Shown here: positions 1-9,544 of the stretch, piece by piece
Numbering within the stretch: the first letter of the stretch is position 1
Layout: each line of letters opens with the position of its first letter
Program-made: the position numbers and the translations under genes
Notes under the pieces: model-generated
Told to the model about the DNA's origin: nothing
Database searches by the model: none
The model's input: only the letters and a program-made list of their open reading frames with translations
Assembly (NCBI GenBank): GCA_934045905.1
Contig: OW203762.1
Span: forward strand, 2,790,001-2,854,000
Direction: 5' to 3'
From: Leuctra nigra
Lineage: Eukaryota > Arthropoda > Insecta > Plecoptera > Leuctridae
Length of the DNA: 64,000 nucleotides

Positions 1-275
1 CAATCACACTTGAACAACACTTTTAATAACTCTTAATCCCACAGCACAAGTCGTCGTAAGACAGTCCGACAAATAATAATCATCAACACTCTTTCTCTGT
101 ACAAAAATCAGTTGCCTGCGTCGGCTTCTAGAAACGTCTCTCTCTCTGACAACACACAACACAACCAGTTCCGTCGCTCGCCGGTCAACCACTCCCGAGC
201 CCCTGCTCGAGCGCGTGAGGGGTGGTATGACCGGTTGACCTCGGGCGGCCGCCCTCCCTCAGTTTACATGTTACA
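1..275 (-). repeat. 3' LTR of gypsy element, partial
   Basis: Identical to 4987-5261. On the minus strand the LTR begins TGTAACATG (plus-strand position 275). About 126-128 bases of the distal end lie outside the window. Confidence 0.95.
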
Positions 276-298
276 AACTCCACCTTTTCCTCTTTTAA
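276..298 (-). other. Polypurine tract of gypsy element
   Basis: Directly upstream of the 3' LTR on the minus strand is a purine run containing AAAAGAGGAAAAGGTGGAG. This is where plus-strand DNA synthesis primes in LTR retrotransposons. Confidence 0.85.
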
Positions 299-307
299 GA
301 ATTTATT

Positions 308-3300
308 TTATAAATTATCTTCTGCTTCGGGCGTCGCATCCGGCTTGAGATCTTGTACGTGCCACCTGGTTGGAAGTACTCGCCCATCTTCCTCCCGCAG
401 CTCGTAGACTAGGTTGGACACCCGCTTGTGGATGAAGCACCGCGTATACTTCGGTGCTAACTTCGCCGTGAAGTAGCGCGCGGCATCTGATTGGGGAAAA
501 GTCTTTCTCCAAACAACATCTCCTGGTTGAAATTGCAGTGGACGGCGACGGAGGTTGTAGATCCGGCTGTTCTTCTCGTGGGCTCTTTGGAGTCTATCAG
601 TAACCTCGGCGTAGAGTGCGGGAAGTTCCTTTAATAGCTTGGCCCGAGGTTCACGTGGACCCATCCTCGGAGCGTAACCATCTTCTTCCAACTTGCGGTA
701 CGACGTCCCGGACAAGAAGAGTTCTCGGCCAAAGTTGAGAAAAGCGGGTGTGAAACCCGTCGCTTCGTGTGTCGCCGTACAGATGGCGTGCCTCAACTGT
801 GGTAAATTCTTGTCCCAACTCCGATGGTTATCCTTCACGTACGACGCTATCATCGTCTTCAGGACGCGATTGATTCTCTCTGTCGGGTTCGCTTGCGGGT
901 GGTAATTTGGGTTGTAAAGGATTTTCCCCCCATAGCCGGTAACTTTATCCACAAACTGTTTACTGGTGTACTGAGTTCCGTTGTCGCAGATCACATATTG
1001 GGGAGCTCCATACACGAGAAACACTTCATGCTCCATGATTTGGGCTATCTTCTCTGCAGTTGCAGTTCGTAACGGGAAGAGTAAGGTATATTTGGTGAAA
1101 CAGTCGGCAATCACTAACAGGAACCGGTTTTGTTTAGAGGAAACCGGGAAAGGGCCCATCAAATCTGTGGAGATCATTTGCCAAGGATTGGTGACTTCCC
1201 GTTGGCTTCCCATCAACCCCGCTGGTAGTTGTTGCACAGGCTTGAGGGATTGGCAGACCTTGCACTTCTGGACATAACGACTGATGTCGGCGGCCATGCC
1301 TGGCCAGTAGTACGTTTCGGATATCCTCTTGATAGTCTTAAAGGTTCCCAGATGCCCGGCTGTCGGCTGATCATGGTATTCTACTAGAAGACTTTTCCGC
1401 AGTGATCTCGGAACTACCATCCTCCAGCCTTCGTCTTCTGGAGTTAGTAGGAACTGTTTTTTTCTTCGTAGTAAACGCTTCCACAACTTATCATCTTCAG
1501 CCTTCCAGTTCGGATAATTTTGAGGATAATCCATTACTTTCTTGAGTTGGGCCGTATACCAGTCATCATGGTCGTCCTTGGTGATTTCAATAGACTCCAG
1601 AAGTCCCACGGATCTCGACAAGGCATCCGGTACAGCATGGTTCCTCCCGGGTCTATGCAGAATTTCGAACGAGTACTGTTGCAGCCTTATCGCCCAACGA
1701 GCGAGCCGTCCTCTCGGGTCTTTGAGGTTATGTAGCCAGATTAAGGAATGATGGTCCGTGATGACTGTGAATGGAGAGCCTTCCACATACGGTCTAAATT
1801 TCTCCACTGCCCAGACCACCGCTAAGCACTCCAATTCCGTGGTGGTGTAGACCCGTTCACTCTTTGTCAATGACCGGCTGGCATACGCAATGACCTTTTC
1901 TCCATCTTCAAACTCTTGTGAGATAACTGCTCCCAGACCCACTTCTGAAGCGTCAGTTTGTATCAGAAATGGCCGGTTGAAGTCGGGACAGGTGAGGAGG
2001 GGAGCTTCTACTAAATGGCTCTTGATTTGTCGAAAAGCCAGATCATGCTTTTCCTCCCACTTCCAGGGCGGATTTCTTTGGCCCTTTCGCACCCCTTTAG
2101 TCAACTCATTCAGTGGTACCATTTTCGTGGCGAAATCTGGTACGAAACGTCGGTACCAACTTGCCAGTCCAATGAAACGTCTAACTTCAGTAACATTCTT
2201 GGGCGTCGGGTAGTTAATCATCGCCGTAACCTTTTCAGTGTTCACGCGTAAACCCCCCTCATCAACCATGTACCCAAGGTACTTCAACTCTGAACGGCCA
2301 AATTGACATTTGTCCTTATTTAATGTCAGGCCCGCCGCCTTCAACTTCTGCAACACCTTCTGTAGAACCTCGAAGTGTGCTTCAAAAGTAGGAGTAACAA
2401 TTATCACGTCATCTAGATACACAAATACGTGGGGATCTAGTTCTGGGCCTAATACTCGGTCTATTAAACGTTGCCACGTTGCTGGAGAATTATGCAACCC
2501 GAAGGGCATCCGCCGGAATTGGAAAAGACCCCGGCCCGCCACTGCAAATGCCGTCTTTTCCTTGCTCTCTTCTTCCAGGGGCACTTGCCAATACGCCGTT
2601 TTCAGGTCTAGGGAGGACATGTACGTTGCATTCCTTAACCGGTCCAAGATAGCTGACACGTACGGCAAAGGATATGCGTCACGTTTGGTCACTGCATTCA
2701 CTCTTCTGAAGTCTATGCATACCCTAAAGGCCTTGGAATCTGGTTTCTCTACTAGCATAATAGGTGAACTCCATGCACTGGTTGAAGGTTCGACTACTCC
2801 GTCCCTTAACATTTCGTCGAGTTCCTTATTAATCTGCTTCTGTATGACCGGTGAATAAGGGTAGTACCGTTGTTTGATGGGAGCCGCATCTCCTGTATCG
2901 ATCTTATGATGCACTAAACCTGTTACCCCTAGCTTATCCTGTGGGAGAGCCATCAAATCTGTCACCATCTTCTCCAACTGAATTCTTTCCTTGGGTGAGA
3001 GTCTGTCCTTGATTTGAGTACACTCGGCTACCCGGGGTATTTCTCCACTATCACTAAAGGTCCAGGTACCCTGCGCTACATCGGGGACAAACCTCATTGT
3101 CTTCCAAAAGTCGATCCCTAAGTATAAGGCACGCTCCAGTAATGGGACTACCAAAATTGGTAAAACTTTTACTCTCCCATCTAATTCAATCGGCAGATCA
3201 GCCTCTCCTAACACTTGACAAGAACGTCCATCAGCAACGCGCACCATACCTGCTTCCATTTTCCGAAGAGGAGGATGAAGTGCTTTGATCTTCTCCCAGC

Positions 3301-3541
3301 CGCCCCGACCAAGAATCGTTCTTGATGCTCCGGAATCCAGAAGACCCTGCATTGCTATCCCCAACACGTGTACCTTCAGGCTAGGCCGACTATCATTCCC
3401 TGCCGATGCCAGGATATGGTCCAGCTTGGCTCGAAGACTATGATTGGCTACCACGTCTAACCAGTCACACCACTCTTCGTTAGGAGGCGAACATATCAGC
3501 TTTGCAGGAGGAGTCCGCCCTAAACTCGACCCGCTGCTGCT
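308..3541 (-). CDS. pol: Gypsy pol: protease, reverse transcriptase, RNase H, integrase
   Basis: Polyprotein for reverse transcription and integration of the element. The frame is open from the slip site in gag to a stop at 308. Numbering from the first GTG-like start at 3454, the protease motif D-S-G-A is near residue 40, the RT FVYLDD box near 344-349, and RNase H TDAS near 500 and TDHH near 567. The integrase zinc finger has two His near 694 and 701 and two Cys near 731 and 734. The catalytic D-D-35-E residues are near 764, 824 and 859. No stop or frameshift breaks the domains, so it looks competent. There is no good independent ATG, and expression is best explained as a Gag-Pol fusion. 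Clade within gypsy not assigned. Confidence 0.95.
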   Translation of the reverse strand, partial: SSSGSSLGRTPPAKLICSPPNEEWCDWLDVVANHSLRAKLDHILASAGNDSRPSLKVHVLGIAMQGLLDSGASRTILGRGGWEKIKALHPPLRKMEAGMVRVADGRSCQVLGEADLPIELDGRVKVLPILVVPLLERALYLGIDFWKTMRFVPDVAQGTWTFSDSGEIPRVAECTQIKDRLSPKERIQLEKMVTDLMALPQDKLGVTGLVHHKIDTGDAAPIKQRYYPYSPVIQKQINKELDEMLRDGVVEPSTSAWSSPIMLVEKPDSKAFRVCIDFRRVNAVTKRDAYPLPYVSAILDRLRNATYMSSLDLKTAYWQVPLEEESKEKTAFAVAGRGLFQFRRMPFGLHNSPATWQRLIDRVLGPELDPHVFVYLDDVIIVTPTFEAHFEVLQKVLQKLKAAGLTLNKDKCQFGRSELKYLGYMVDEGGLRVNTEKVTAMINYPTPKNVTEVRRFIGLASWYRRFVPDFATKMVPLNELTKGVRKGQRNPPWKWEEKHDLAFRQIKSHLVEAPLLTCPDFNRPFLIQTDASEVGLGAVISQEFEDGEKVIAYASRSLTKSERVYTTTELECLAVVWAVEKFRPYVEGSPFTVITDHHSLIWLHNLKDPRGRLARWAIRLQQYSFEILHRPGRNHAVPDALSRSVGLLESIEITKDDHDDWYTAQLKKVMDYPQNYPNWKAEDDKLWKRLLRRKKQFLLTPEDEGWRMVVPRSLRKSLLVEYHDQPTAGHLGTFKTIKRISETYYWPGMAADISRYVQKCKVCQSLKPVQQLPAGLMGSQREVTNPWQMISTDLMGPFPVSSKQNRFLLVIADCFTKYTLLFPLRTATAEKIAQIMEHEVFLVYGAPQYVICDNGTQYTSKQFVDKVTGYGGKILYNPNYHPQANPTERINRVLKTMIASYVKDNHRSWDKNLPQLRHAICTATHEATGFTPAFLNFGRELFLSGTSYRKLEEDGYAPRMGPREPRAKLLKELPALYAEVTDRLQRAHEKNSRIYNLRRRPLQFQPGDVVWRKTFPQSDAARYFTAKLAPKYTRCFIHKRVSNLVYELREEDGRVLPTRWHVQDLKPDATPEAEDNL

Positions 3542-4827
3542 TTTCCCGCACGTTCACGGCAAGGGATACAATTTGGCTTCAAAACGTTTGCTGCACCACA
3601 ACCATAACAGAACACTGACCTTTTTGCCAAACAATCGCGATAGGTGTGGTCGGTACCTTGACAGTTCCAACATGGCCCTCTGCTGCCTCTCGAGGTCGCT
3701 GTGGAGACGTCCGCTAGATTCTCTTCCTGCACCGCACCGACGTTCGGGCCTGGACGATCTGGCAGTCTTCGGCGTCCATGGTAGGCCAGGTCAGGTTCGA
3801 TAGAATCCTTCTGCTGCACGGGATGCTGAAATTTGCGTACCCGTTGCCGGCTGTACTCCAGCTTCCGTCCCAGGCTAAGAAGGTCGGCCACGGACTCGAT
3901 CTGCTGCAAACTTAACCTGTCCACATAAAACGGGTCTAAGTTTTTCCGAATTATACTTAGCTGGACGGATTCGGCCACAGGTGTCTGCAGCCGCGCCATG
4001 TAGTTCCTCATGAAGGCGACGTAGATTCCAATGGTTTCCTCCGGTCCTTGAGTTCGCTTCTTAATTTCGTCGAGTAACTCCTCGTCATAGTCGGGTGATA
4101 GGAACTCTTCTCGTAGTTTTTGCGTGAGGTCTTCCCAGGAGCCGAGCTGCCGCCTAATGGATCGGTACCATACTAATGCTGAGCCGTCGAATAAATCCAT
4201 TGCTTCCACTAGTAAGTCTTCCTTCGATCGTAGTCTGGACTCACATAATTCTTCTATGCGTTCCAGGAAGGCGCTTACACTCAACCCACGGCCGTCCCCC
4301 GTAAAGGTAACTCCCCAGTCTCTGGCTGGAACATACTTTTTCCTGGCACTGGTCTCGCCGGTTGCTAACTTAGCCAAGGCATCTGACAAAGTTTTATTGG
4401 CCGCCAATATAGCTAACGGGTCTGAAAGCAGTTTTTCCTTAAGCTTGTCCCCGCACTTGGCTGCTTCCTGTATCAGCTCCGTTCGTCTTGTACACACGTC
4501 CGCGATGAGTGCACTCACCCTTCCGAGCCGGCGCAAGATGTGTCCCAAACGTGTTTCTATTCGTTTGTACTCCGAATCCGCCTTGGACGAACCGCTGTAG
4601 TTGGTAATCGCTGTATTCAGGTCCGCTATTTTCATCTTGCACGTTTCAAGCTCCTCTTCCGGATCCAGAGTGGTTTCTTGCGGGCAGGTGCTCTTCCCCT
4701 CCTTCTCGGTCTTGAGGGCCTGGGCGAGGACGGTTTTCATTTCGGCAACGGTGGTCAGTCCCTCGCCTAGTCCGCGTATCTTCAACTCATACTCGATCTC
4801 GTCACGCGTCAGTCGTGTGTAATCCAT
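3520..4827 (-). CDS. gag: Gypsy gag
   Basis: Structural protein that forms the particle and packages element RNA. The first ATG is at 4827, giving about 435 residues; an upstream TTG is unlikely. Near the C-terminus (residues about 386-399) is a CX2CX4HX4C zinc knuckle. A second Cys-rich cluster follows at about 407 with CX2C but no His, so it is a degenerate knuckle. The stop (TAG at 3520-3522) lies about 20 bases after a slippery heptamer that moves ribosomes into pol. Confidence 0.93.
   Translation of the reverse strand: MDYTRLTRDEIEYELKIRGLGEGLTTVAEMKTVLAQALKTEKEGKSTCPQETTLDPEEELETCKMKIADLNTAITNYSGSSKADSEYKRIETRLGHILRRLGRVSALIADVCTRRTELIQEAAKCGDKLKEKLLSDPLAILAANKTLSDALAKLATGETSARKKYVPARDWGVTFTGDGRGLSVSAFLERIEELCESRLRSKEDLLVEAMDLFDGSALVWYRSIRRQLGSWEDLTQKLREEFLSPDYDEELLDEIKKRTQGPEETIGIYVAFMRNYMARLQTPVAESVQLSIIRKNLDPFYVDRLSLQQIESVADLLSLGRKLEYSRQRVRKFQHPVQQKDSIEPDLAYHGRRRLPDRPGPNVGAVQEENLADVSTATSRGSRGPCWNCQGTDHTYRDCLAKRSVFCYGCGAANVLKPNCIPCRERAGKAAAGRV
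3541..3547 (-). promoter_or_regulatory. -1 ribosomal frameshift slippery site GGGAAAA (gag/pol)
   Basis: On the minus strand the heptamer G GGA AAA lies in the gag frame, matching the X XXY YYZ rule for -1 slippage. Reading after a one-base slip is open directly into pol. Seen in sequence; use of the site is inferred. Confidence 0.75.
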
Positions 4828-4840
4828 TTTCAAAATTTCG

Positions 4841-4858
4841 GTCCCACGTCGGGCGCCA
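4841..4858 (-). other. Primer-binding site of gypsy element
   Basis: Just inside the 5' LTR the minus strand reads TGGCGCCCGACGTGGGAC. It begins with TGG, complementary to a tRNA CCA end. I did not identify the priming tRNA. Confidence 0.8.
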
Positions 4859-5261
4859 GTTATAACGTTTGCCCCTTCTTAACGGTGGAATGGGGTGGGT
4901 GGGGGAACGCTGGCGGACGGGGATGGGCGCCACGTGCTTCTGGGGTACGAGGAAGCACGAAGCTCGTAAAACAAACACCTTGAACACAATCACACTTGAA
5001 CAACACTTTTAATAACTCTTAATCCCACAGCACAAGTCGTCGTAAGACAGTCCGACAAATAATAATCATCAACACTCTTTCTCTGTACAAAAATCAGTTG
5101 CCTGCGTCGGCTTCTAGAAACGTCTCTCTCTCTGACAACACACAACACAACCAGTTCCGTCGCTCGCCGGTCAACCACTCCCGAGCCCCTGCTCGAGCGC
5201 GTGAGGGGTGGTATGACCGGTTGACCTCGGGCGGCCGCCCTCCCTCAGTTTACATGTTACA
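4859..5261 (-). repeat. 5' LTR of gypsy element
   Basis: About 403 bp, complete, starting TGTAAC on the minus strand. The end next to the primer-binding site is uncertain by about 2 bp. The short ORF seen across it on the plus strand is spurious. Confidence 0.93.
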
Positions 5262-5262
5262 A

Positions 5263-5781
5263 CAGCATCAGCTAATCAGATCAATCTATGCTGGAGAATA
5301 CAAAATTAGTTCGAACCTAAACATGGTGACCTATGTCAATCGGATTATCAACAAGGCAAAATATGTGACAGAATTGGTCAATATGACGGAACAAGTTTTG
5401 GTTGGCATATTGATTAATCACTTACCACCAAACATCAGGGTGATAGTGCGTGGCAAAGTCAAAACTAAAGATGAGTTGATAAAAGAGCTGACTGACTTAG
5501 AGCATGATGAATTCACTGAAAAACTAATCAGAGATCCCAAGCAATATGAGCCAATTCGTAACGGGAATGGTTACAATGACAATAGGAACGGCTATAATAA
5601 CAGGAATAGTTATGACAGAAATTACAATAACAACAACGGGAGAAACAGTCATAACAGAAATGGGAATGGTAACGGGAATGGTAACGGGAATAATAATAAT
5701 CGTCCACCAGAGTCCGGTACGAAGGAAACGAAAAATGAGAATTCGGGAAACGAACAGGGGTCGGCACAGAATGGAAAGTAG
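5263..5781 (+). pseudogene. Gag-like C-terminal fragment
   Basis: Open frame of about 172 codons entering from the LTR border. The first roughly 85 codons look like a helical retrotransposon Gag region, with Leu-Pro-Pro-Asn near the middle. They are followed by an Asn/Gly/Arg-rich low-complexity tail (about 5555-5705) and a charged end. No zinc knuckle is visible. The N-terminus was separated by the gypsy insertion, so this is a broken gene. The gag assignment rests on composition and context. Confidence 0.6.
5745..5751 (+). promoter_or_regulatory. -1 frameshift slippery site GGGAAAC
   Basis: In the gag-like frame the codons read TCG GGA AAC, giving the heptamer G GGA AAC, a classic retroviral-type -1 slip site. 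The -1 frame is open from 5739 through 6671, and the gag frame stops at 5779-5781. Use of the site is inferred. Confidence 0.65.
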
Positions 5782-6671
5782 AGAAGGGACAAGATTTTGC
5801 GTCGACCGAAAAGACACGTTTCAAAGAGAGAAAAGAAGAAATTAGGAGAATGCAGAAGAAAGAGCGTGAGGATCTTAAAGAGTATATACGCAGATCTTCA
5901 AGACGGTGGAAGAAAGAGATGGATGAGCGAGAAGCTGCCAGAGAAGCAGAGGTTTCTGCAATAGAAAAGCAACTTCAAATAGATTTTTTGCTTTTCAAGA
6001 AAGGGATTGAAGACGCTGCTGCTTGCAAGACGTTGCAATCACAAGAGAGTATAGAGGGGGGCTGTGTGCTAGAAGAAATCGACGGAAATAAAATTAAATG
6101 TTTGGATGGCCCAGACAAAGTTGAAGGAAGTAGTTGTGAATATACGAAGATGAAGAAAGATGAAAATGTATTTCGAAGGAAGAATTTTGAAGACAATTGC
6201 GAGGTAGTATTGCCACAAGTGAGCGAGAAGGAAGAATTACAGATTCCGATTGCGAATCAAGATGATTTCGACAGAGTTCGAACAGTTGAAGAAATTGGCG
6301 ATGTTTTGAAGTCTATAGGCGACTTTAAAAGTAATGGTGAAAAGTTTCACGACGAGAAAAATGACAAGGTGATTATGAATGAAAACGATGATGTTTTGAA
6401 GAAAGGGTTGAATAATGATTTGAGAGAAGAAGACGAAAATGTTTGCTTGCAAGATGGACTGCATATGAACGTACGAGAACTGAAGAAGAAAGCTGACGAA
6501 AATGAAAACTACACATCGACCACTGCTCAAGAAAACAGGGAAAATTCAATTCGGAAACAGCTACTTGAAGAAATTTCAAGGGTGAAAACTCAAGACGAAA
6601 CAGAAGAAGGAACGATTTCATTTCCATTCGATCGTGGACGGAAGAAAGAAATCAATACGTCGAACAAATGA
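5751..6671 (+). CDS. Charged ORF downstream of gag-like frame, unknown function
   Basis: About 306 codons in the -1 frame relative to the gag-like ORF; the first ATG is at 5850 (273 residues). It is rich in Glu, Lys and Asp. The first 70 residues are strongly charged and helical (a coiled-coil candidate), and the remainder is acidic and low in aromatics. I see no protease DSG/DTG, RT YxDD, integrase DDE, signal peptide or membrane segment. Position between gag and the 3' LTR would normally be pol. It could be a replacement ORF of a non-autonomous family, an extended gag, or a captured gene. Not recognised. Confidence 0.6.
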   Translation, partial: RTGVGTEWKVEKGQDFASTEKTRFKERKEEIRRMQKKEREDLKEYIRRSSRRWKKEMDEREAAREAEVSAIEKQLQIDFLLFKKGIEDAAACKTLQSQESIEGGCVLEEIDGNKIKCLDGPDKVEGSSCEYTKMKKDENVFRRKNFEDNCEVVLPQVSEKEELQIPIANQDDFDRVRTVEEIGDVLKSIGDFKSNGEKFHDEKNDKVIMNENDDVLKKGLNNDLREEDENVCLQDGLHMNVRELKKKADENENYTSTTAQENRENSIRKQLLEEISRVKTQDETEEGTISFPFDRGRKKEINTSNK

Positions 6672-7066
6672 TTCCTACTGATGACAACAGCAATGTTATG
6701 TTGATGTTATGGTCGAAGTATGATGACCCAGCAGAAGTAGGTCACTAGGCCAATAACGGGATTGTGATAAGAGAGAGGGTTGAGTTGAGCATCGTTTCCG
6801 GGAGGTAGGATGAGGTTTGTTTTTGTTTTGGTAGATGGAGGGGTGAGTTCATTCATTCAGGTTTTGATTAGACAGCTGTAAGGGGAAATAAACTTGCATC
6901 TGTTGAAGGAAACTTTTTGTTTGTCAAAAGGAAGAGATTATTCCTGCTAGATAGTCCAGTCTCTATGTGAATCCTTGTTTTATCACCATTTTCTCATTCA
7001 AAATTTCAATGTGTTTCAAATTTGACTTCAGTCAAAAGGTGAACAACAAGAATTCAGGGGGCTCTG
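6672..7066 (+). other. Spacer between charged ORF and 3' LTR
   Basis: No ORF or structural RNA seen. It ends with a G-run (CAGGGGGCTC) directly before TGTAAC, a plausible but weak polypurine tract. Confidence 0.45.
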
Positions 7067-8309
7067 TAACAAGTTGGCCTATCTAGGTTAGAAAATTAAC
7101 TTTAAAAATAATAATGTTTGCTTGAAGTAGGTTTACAGAATGAACAAGCTTGTAGCATGGCATTCTTAGAGTCAAGGTTAACTGAACACAAAGTAATTAA
7201 TTAGAATCATTATGTAAACTTACAATCTTTAAAATTCAACAACAATCAAAATATAGACAAAAATATAACGAGCAATCAAATAAGTTTAACAATGTGCAAT
7301 TATATCAAGAAAGTGAGTGAATCCATATAAAAAGTATGTGACCTTACCTAAATTGTGATGTCACCACGTAATAACAAGTGAACCAGTCATTGTGATAATG
7401 CTACAAAACCAGTCAGCCAGACTAGTTTTCAGTGATTCCAAGAAAAGCATGGGCCTACGTGCAGAAAGAAAGTCGTTTCGCGGGCTTTAGAAATGACAGA
7501 ATGTCTAAAATTAGCTACCACGTGTACGAAACCAACCAATCAGATTCTTTGGAGGGAAAACGATGTCAGAGGGTATAAAACGTCAGGCTACCAGCCAAAC
7601 ATCATCAGTCGGAGTTTTCTCAGAGCAGTGAGACCTGCCTCGCGAACCGTGAAGCCTTGTGCACGCAACATAGTATAATTTCAGCGAGACAGTGCCGATG
7701 TGATCGAAGGTAAACATTAAAATAACATTTTTGTATAAACGTCAACCCAGTAAATTCAAACTTCAAGCCTAATGCTGAGGCAAATAATATCGCATTAAGA
7801 CAATTTCAAGTTACAAGTGATCAACTGAACAATTTCAACATTAAAGTCAGTAAATGTTAAAGTATAAAAGTTAGTGAATTGCAACTCCGGGAGAAACCGA
7901 CGAGTCTGCAGCCACGAACGTCATCAGCCTGAGCCAACTTGATCCAACTGCTCGAGGAGGTCACTCCTTGTGCACGGACTGCTGGACGTCCTGGTGACCA
8001 AGGGGTTAATAGACAACATCATCGCATCGCAGCTGAAGGAGGTGACATATCCAGTCATTTCATTCTGCTGGTGGACTGGAGTTCACGGGACACACTACGC
8101 AAGAGTCAACGCCATCCACTTGTTTACGCGGAAGTAAACAAACCAGACGACATCATCACTACTGCCGACGTATCGAACGTAATATTGTTTCATAATTTTT
8201 GATTGCTCTTTTCACATCAATGAACATTTATTTTCTCTATAATAAACAAATTATAATATTGCTGATTCTTTGTGTTCTACCCTCTGAGCCAAATCCCGCA
8301 GGTTTCAAC
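7067..8309 (+). repeat. Putative 3' LTR (about 1.24 kb)
   Basis: Begins TGTAACAAG after a G-rich tract and ends ...TTTCA at 8309, where coding-like Jockey RT sequence resumes on the other strand. It contains a TATA box and a polyadenylation signal (AATAAA 8241-8246). The second LTR is not in the window, so boundaries are inferred. Confidence 0.65.
7574..7609 (+). promoter_or_regulatory. Core promoter in the putative LTR (TATA + Inr)
   Basis: TATAAAA at 7574-7580 is followed by an arthropod-type initiator TCAGT at 7605-7609, about 30 bp from TATA to start. An AGACC at 7631 resembles a downstream element but is about 3 bp off ideal spacing. Confidence 0.6.
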
Positions 8310-9544
8310 GTATATGCATTACCTTTGTCTTCTTATAATTTATTACTAATCCATTATCATGTGTCCATCTAGTAATTCTGTTGAAAAATTTTCTTGCATT
8401 AATTCTTCTGCTTCCTCTAAATATTTATGTTCTGTGATCATTACGGTGTCATCTGCATATAGGTATACCTTACAATTTACTAAATTATTGCACATATTAT
8501 TTGTACATATAATAGGTATAATGTAGGTCCTAATATTGAACCTTGTGCAATGCAATTAAACTTTAAAATTTTGCTTTCACAATGGCTTGCCTTCACTAAA
8601 ACTTTCTATTTAACAAATAATTCATAAACCAGTTTAAAATTGGCCCCCTAATTCCTGCTATTTCCAAAGCCGCTATTAATTTATCCTATTCTAGAGTGTC
8701 AAATGCTTTACTGAAATCAATGAACAATAAAAATGAAGAATGAATAATGAATGAGGAGCAACTATATCTTTATTATCATTTAATTTTTCGAAATTTGAGA
8801 AATTTTCAAGCAATTCTGTCGTACTTTTCCCACTCGAAATCCATACTGAATACCATGAATGATGTTGTGCTGATCTAAAAATGCAACTAAATTATTCGCA
8901 ATATATAGTTCCATTATTTTTTCGATTGAGGGTAGTATAGCAATGGGGCGGTAATTTCCATAATCGGAATGATCTCCGTTCTTATAACTGGGCGTACAAC
9001 TGACACTTTCAAATCTTCTGTATAATATCTTTCGAAATGGTGAGATTCATTAAGGTTGCGATTAATGGACTAAGTTCGTTTGCTAATAAGTTTATGTCTT
9101 TCATCCTTATCCTGTCAATTCCTGCTGCCTTCTTTACATTCGTTTGTATGTACTATAATTTTATAAATATCATCACTTTTAGCTTTAGGTACATACATGG
9201 AACAATGTATTCCCTCGTATTGACCAGAGTTACCATCAACATCAACGTTACCATCTTCCTATTACATAATTTTGTGTTTAATGTGATCAATACCATCTAC
9301 AAAAGATTGCACAAATGAGTTCACAATCTCACTGAGAGTTTTATTTTTACCCAAATATTTACTTATATCTCATCAATATTTGCCTTTTCTTTTTTATTAA
9401 TAATTTTGTTTATTTCATTCCAAGTTCCCTTGAAATCACCTTTTAAATTATTGAATTTAGTTTTATAATAGGTTTCTTTGCCCTTTTGTATTTCTTTATT
9501 TAGCTTATTTCTAAAACTGGTATACTGCACTCTGCAATTTTGCT
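8310..9544 (-). pseudogene. Jockey-like non-LTR retrotransposon, RT region, decayed
   Basis: Minus-strand translation, with several stops and frameshifts, reads as a non-LTR reverse transcriptase. It has a linker rich in Lys/Tyr around 9400-9530, a G-I-D-R-I-R-M-K segment near 9100, and a YLYADDTVMI catalytic box near 8450. The downstream W-T-x-x-N-G-L-x-I-N motif ends at 8310, where the LTR element cuts it. Order and motifs fit the Jockey group. It is on the sense strand of Prp4 intron 3. Confidence 0.8.

Larger units (their letters stand above)
1..5261 (-). mobile_element. Intact Ty3/gypsy LTR retrotransposon (left LTR cut by window edge)
   Basis: The element reads right to left: 5' LTR 4859-5261, primer-binding site, gag, pol joined by a -1 frameshift, polypurine tract, 3' LTR 1-275. 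All 275 visible bases of the left LTR match the right LTR, so it inserted recently. No env-like ORF fits between pol and the 3' LTR. It lies on the sense strand of Prp4, inside intron 3, and interrupts the gag of another LTR element. Its target-site duplication cannot be checked because the left flank is outside the window. Confidence 0.95.
5262..8309 (+). mobile_element. LTR retrotransposon remnant interrupted by the gypsy element
   Basis: Plus-strand element made of the C-terminal part of a gag-like ORF, a -1 frame overlap, a charged ORF, a spacer and a putative 1.24-kb 3' LTR. The 5' half lies left of the window, beyond the gypsy insertion. It sits inside a minus-strand Jockey-like element whose RT sequence resumes exactly at about 8310. 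No RT, RNase H or integrase is visible, so it is non-autonomous or internally deleted. Confidence 0.75.

Noticed and set aside
2310..2858. 182-codon plus-strand ORF
   Set aside because: Shadow of the gypsy pol frame on the other strand.
3097..3288. Small plus-strand ORF near the protease region
   Set aside because: Shadow frame of gypsy pol.
5098..5781. Long ORF beginning in the gypsy LTR and running into the gag-like fragment
   Set aside because: The first 55 codons are LTR sequence read by chance; only the part after 5262 belongs to the older element's gag-like frame.
5524..5824. Minus-strand Tyr/Ser/Ile-rich ORFs
   Set aside because: Complement of the Asn/Gly-rich low-complexity tail of the gag-like ORF.
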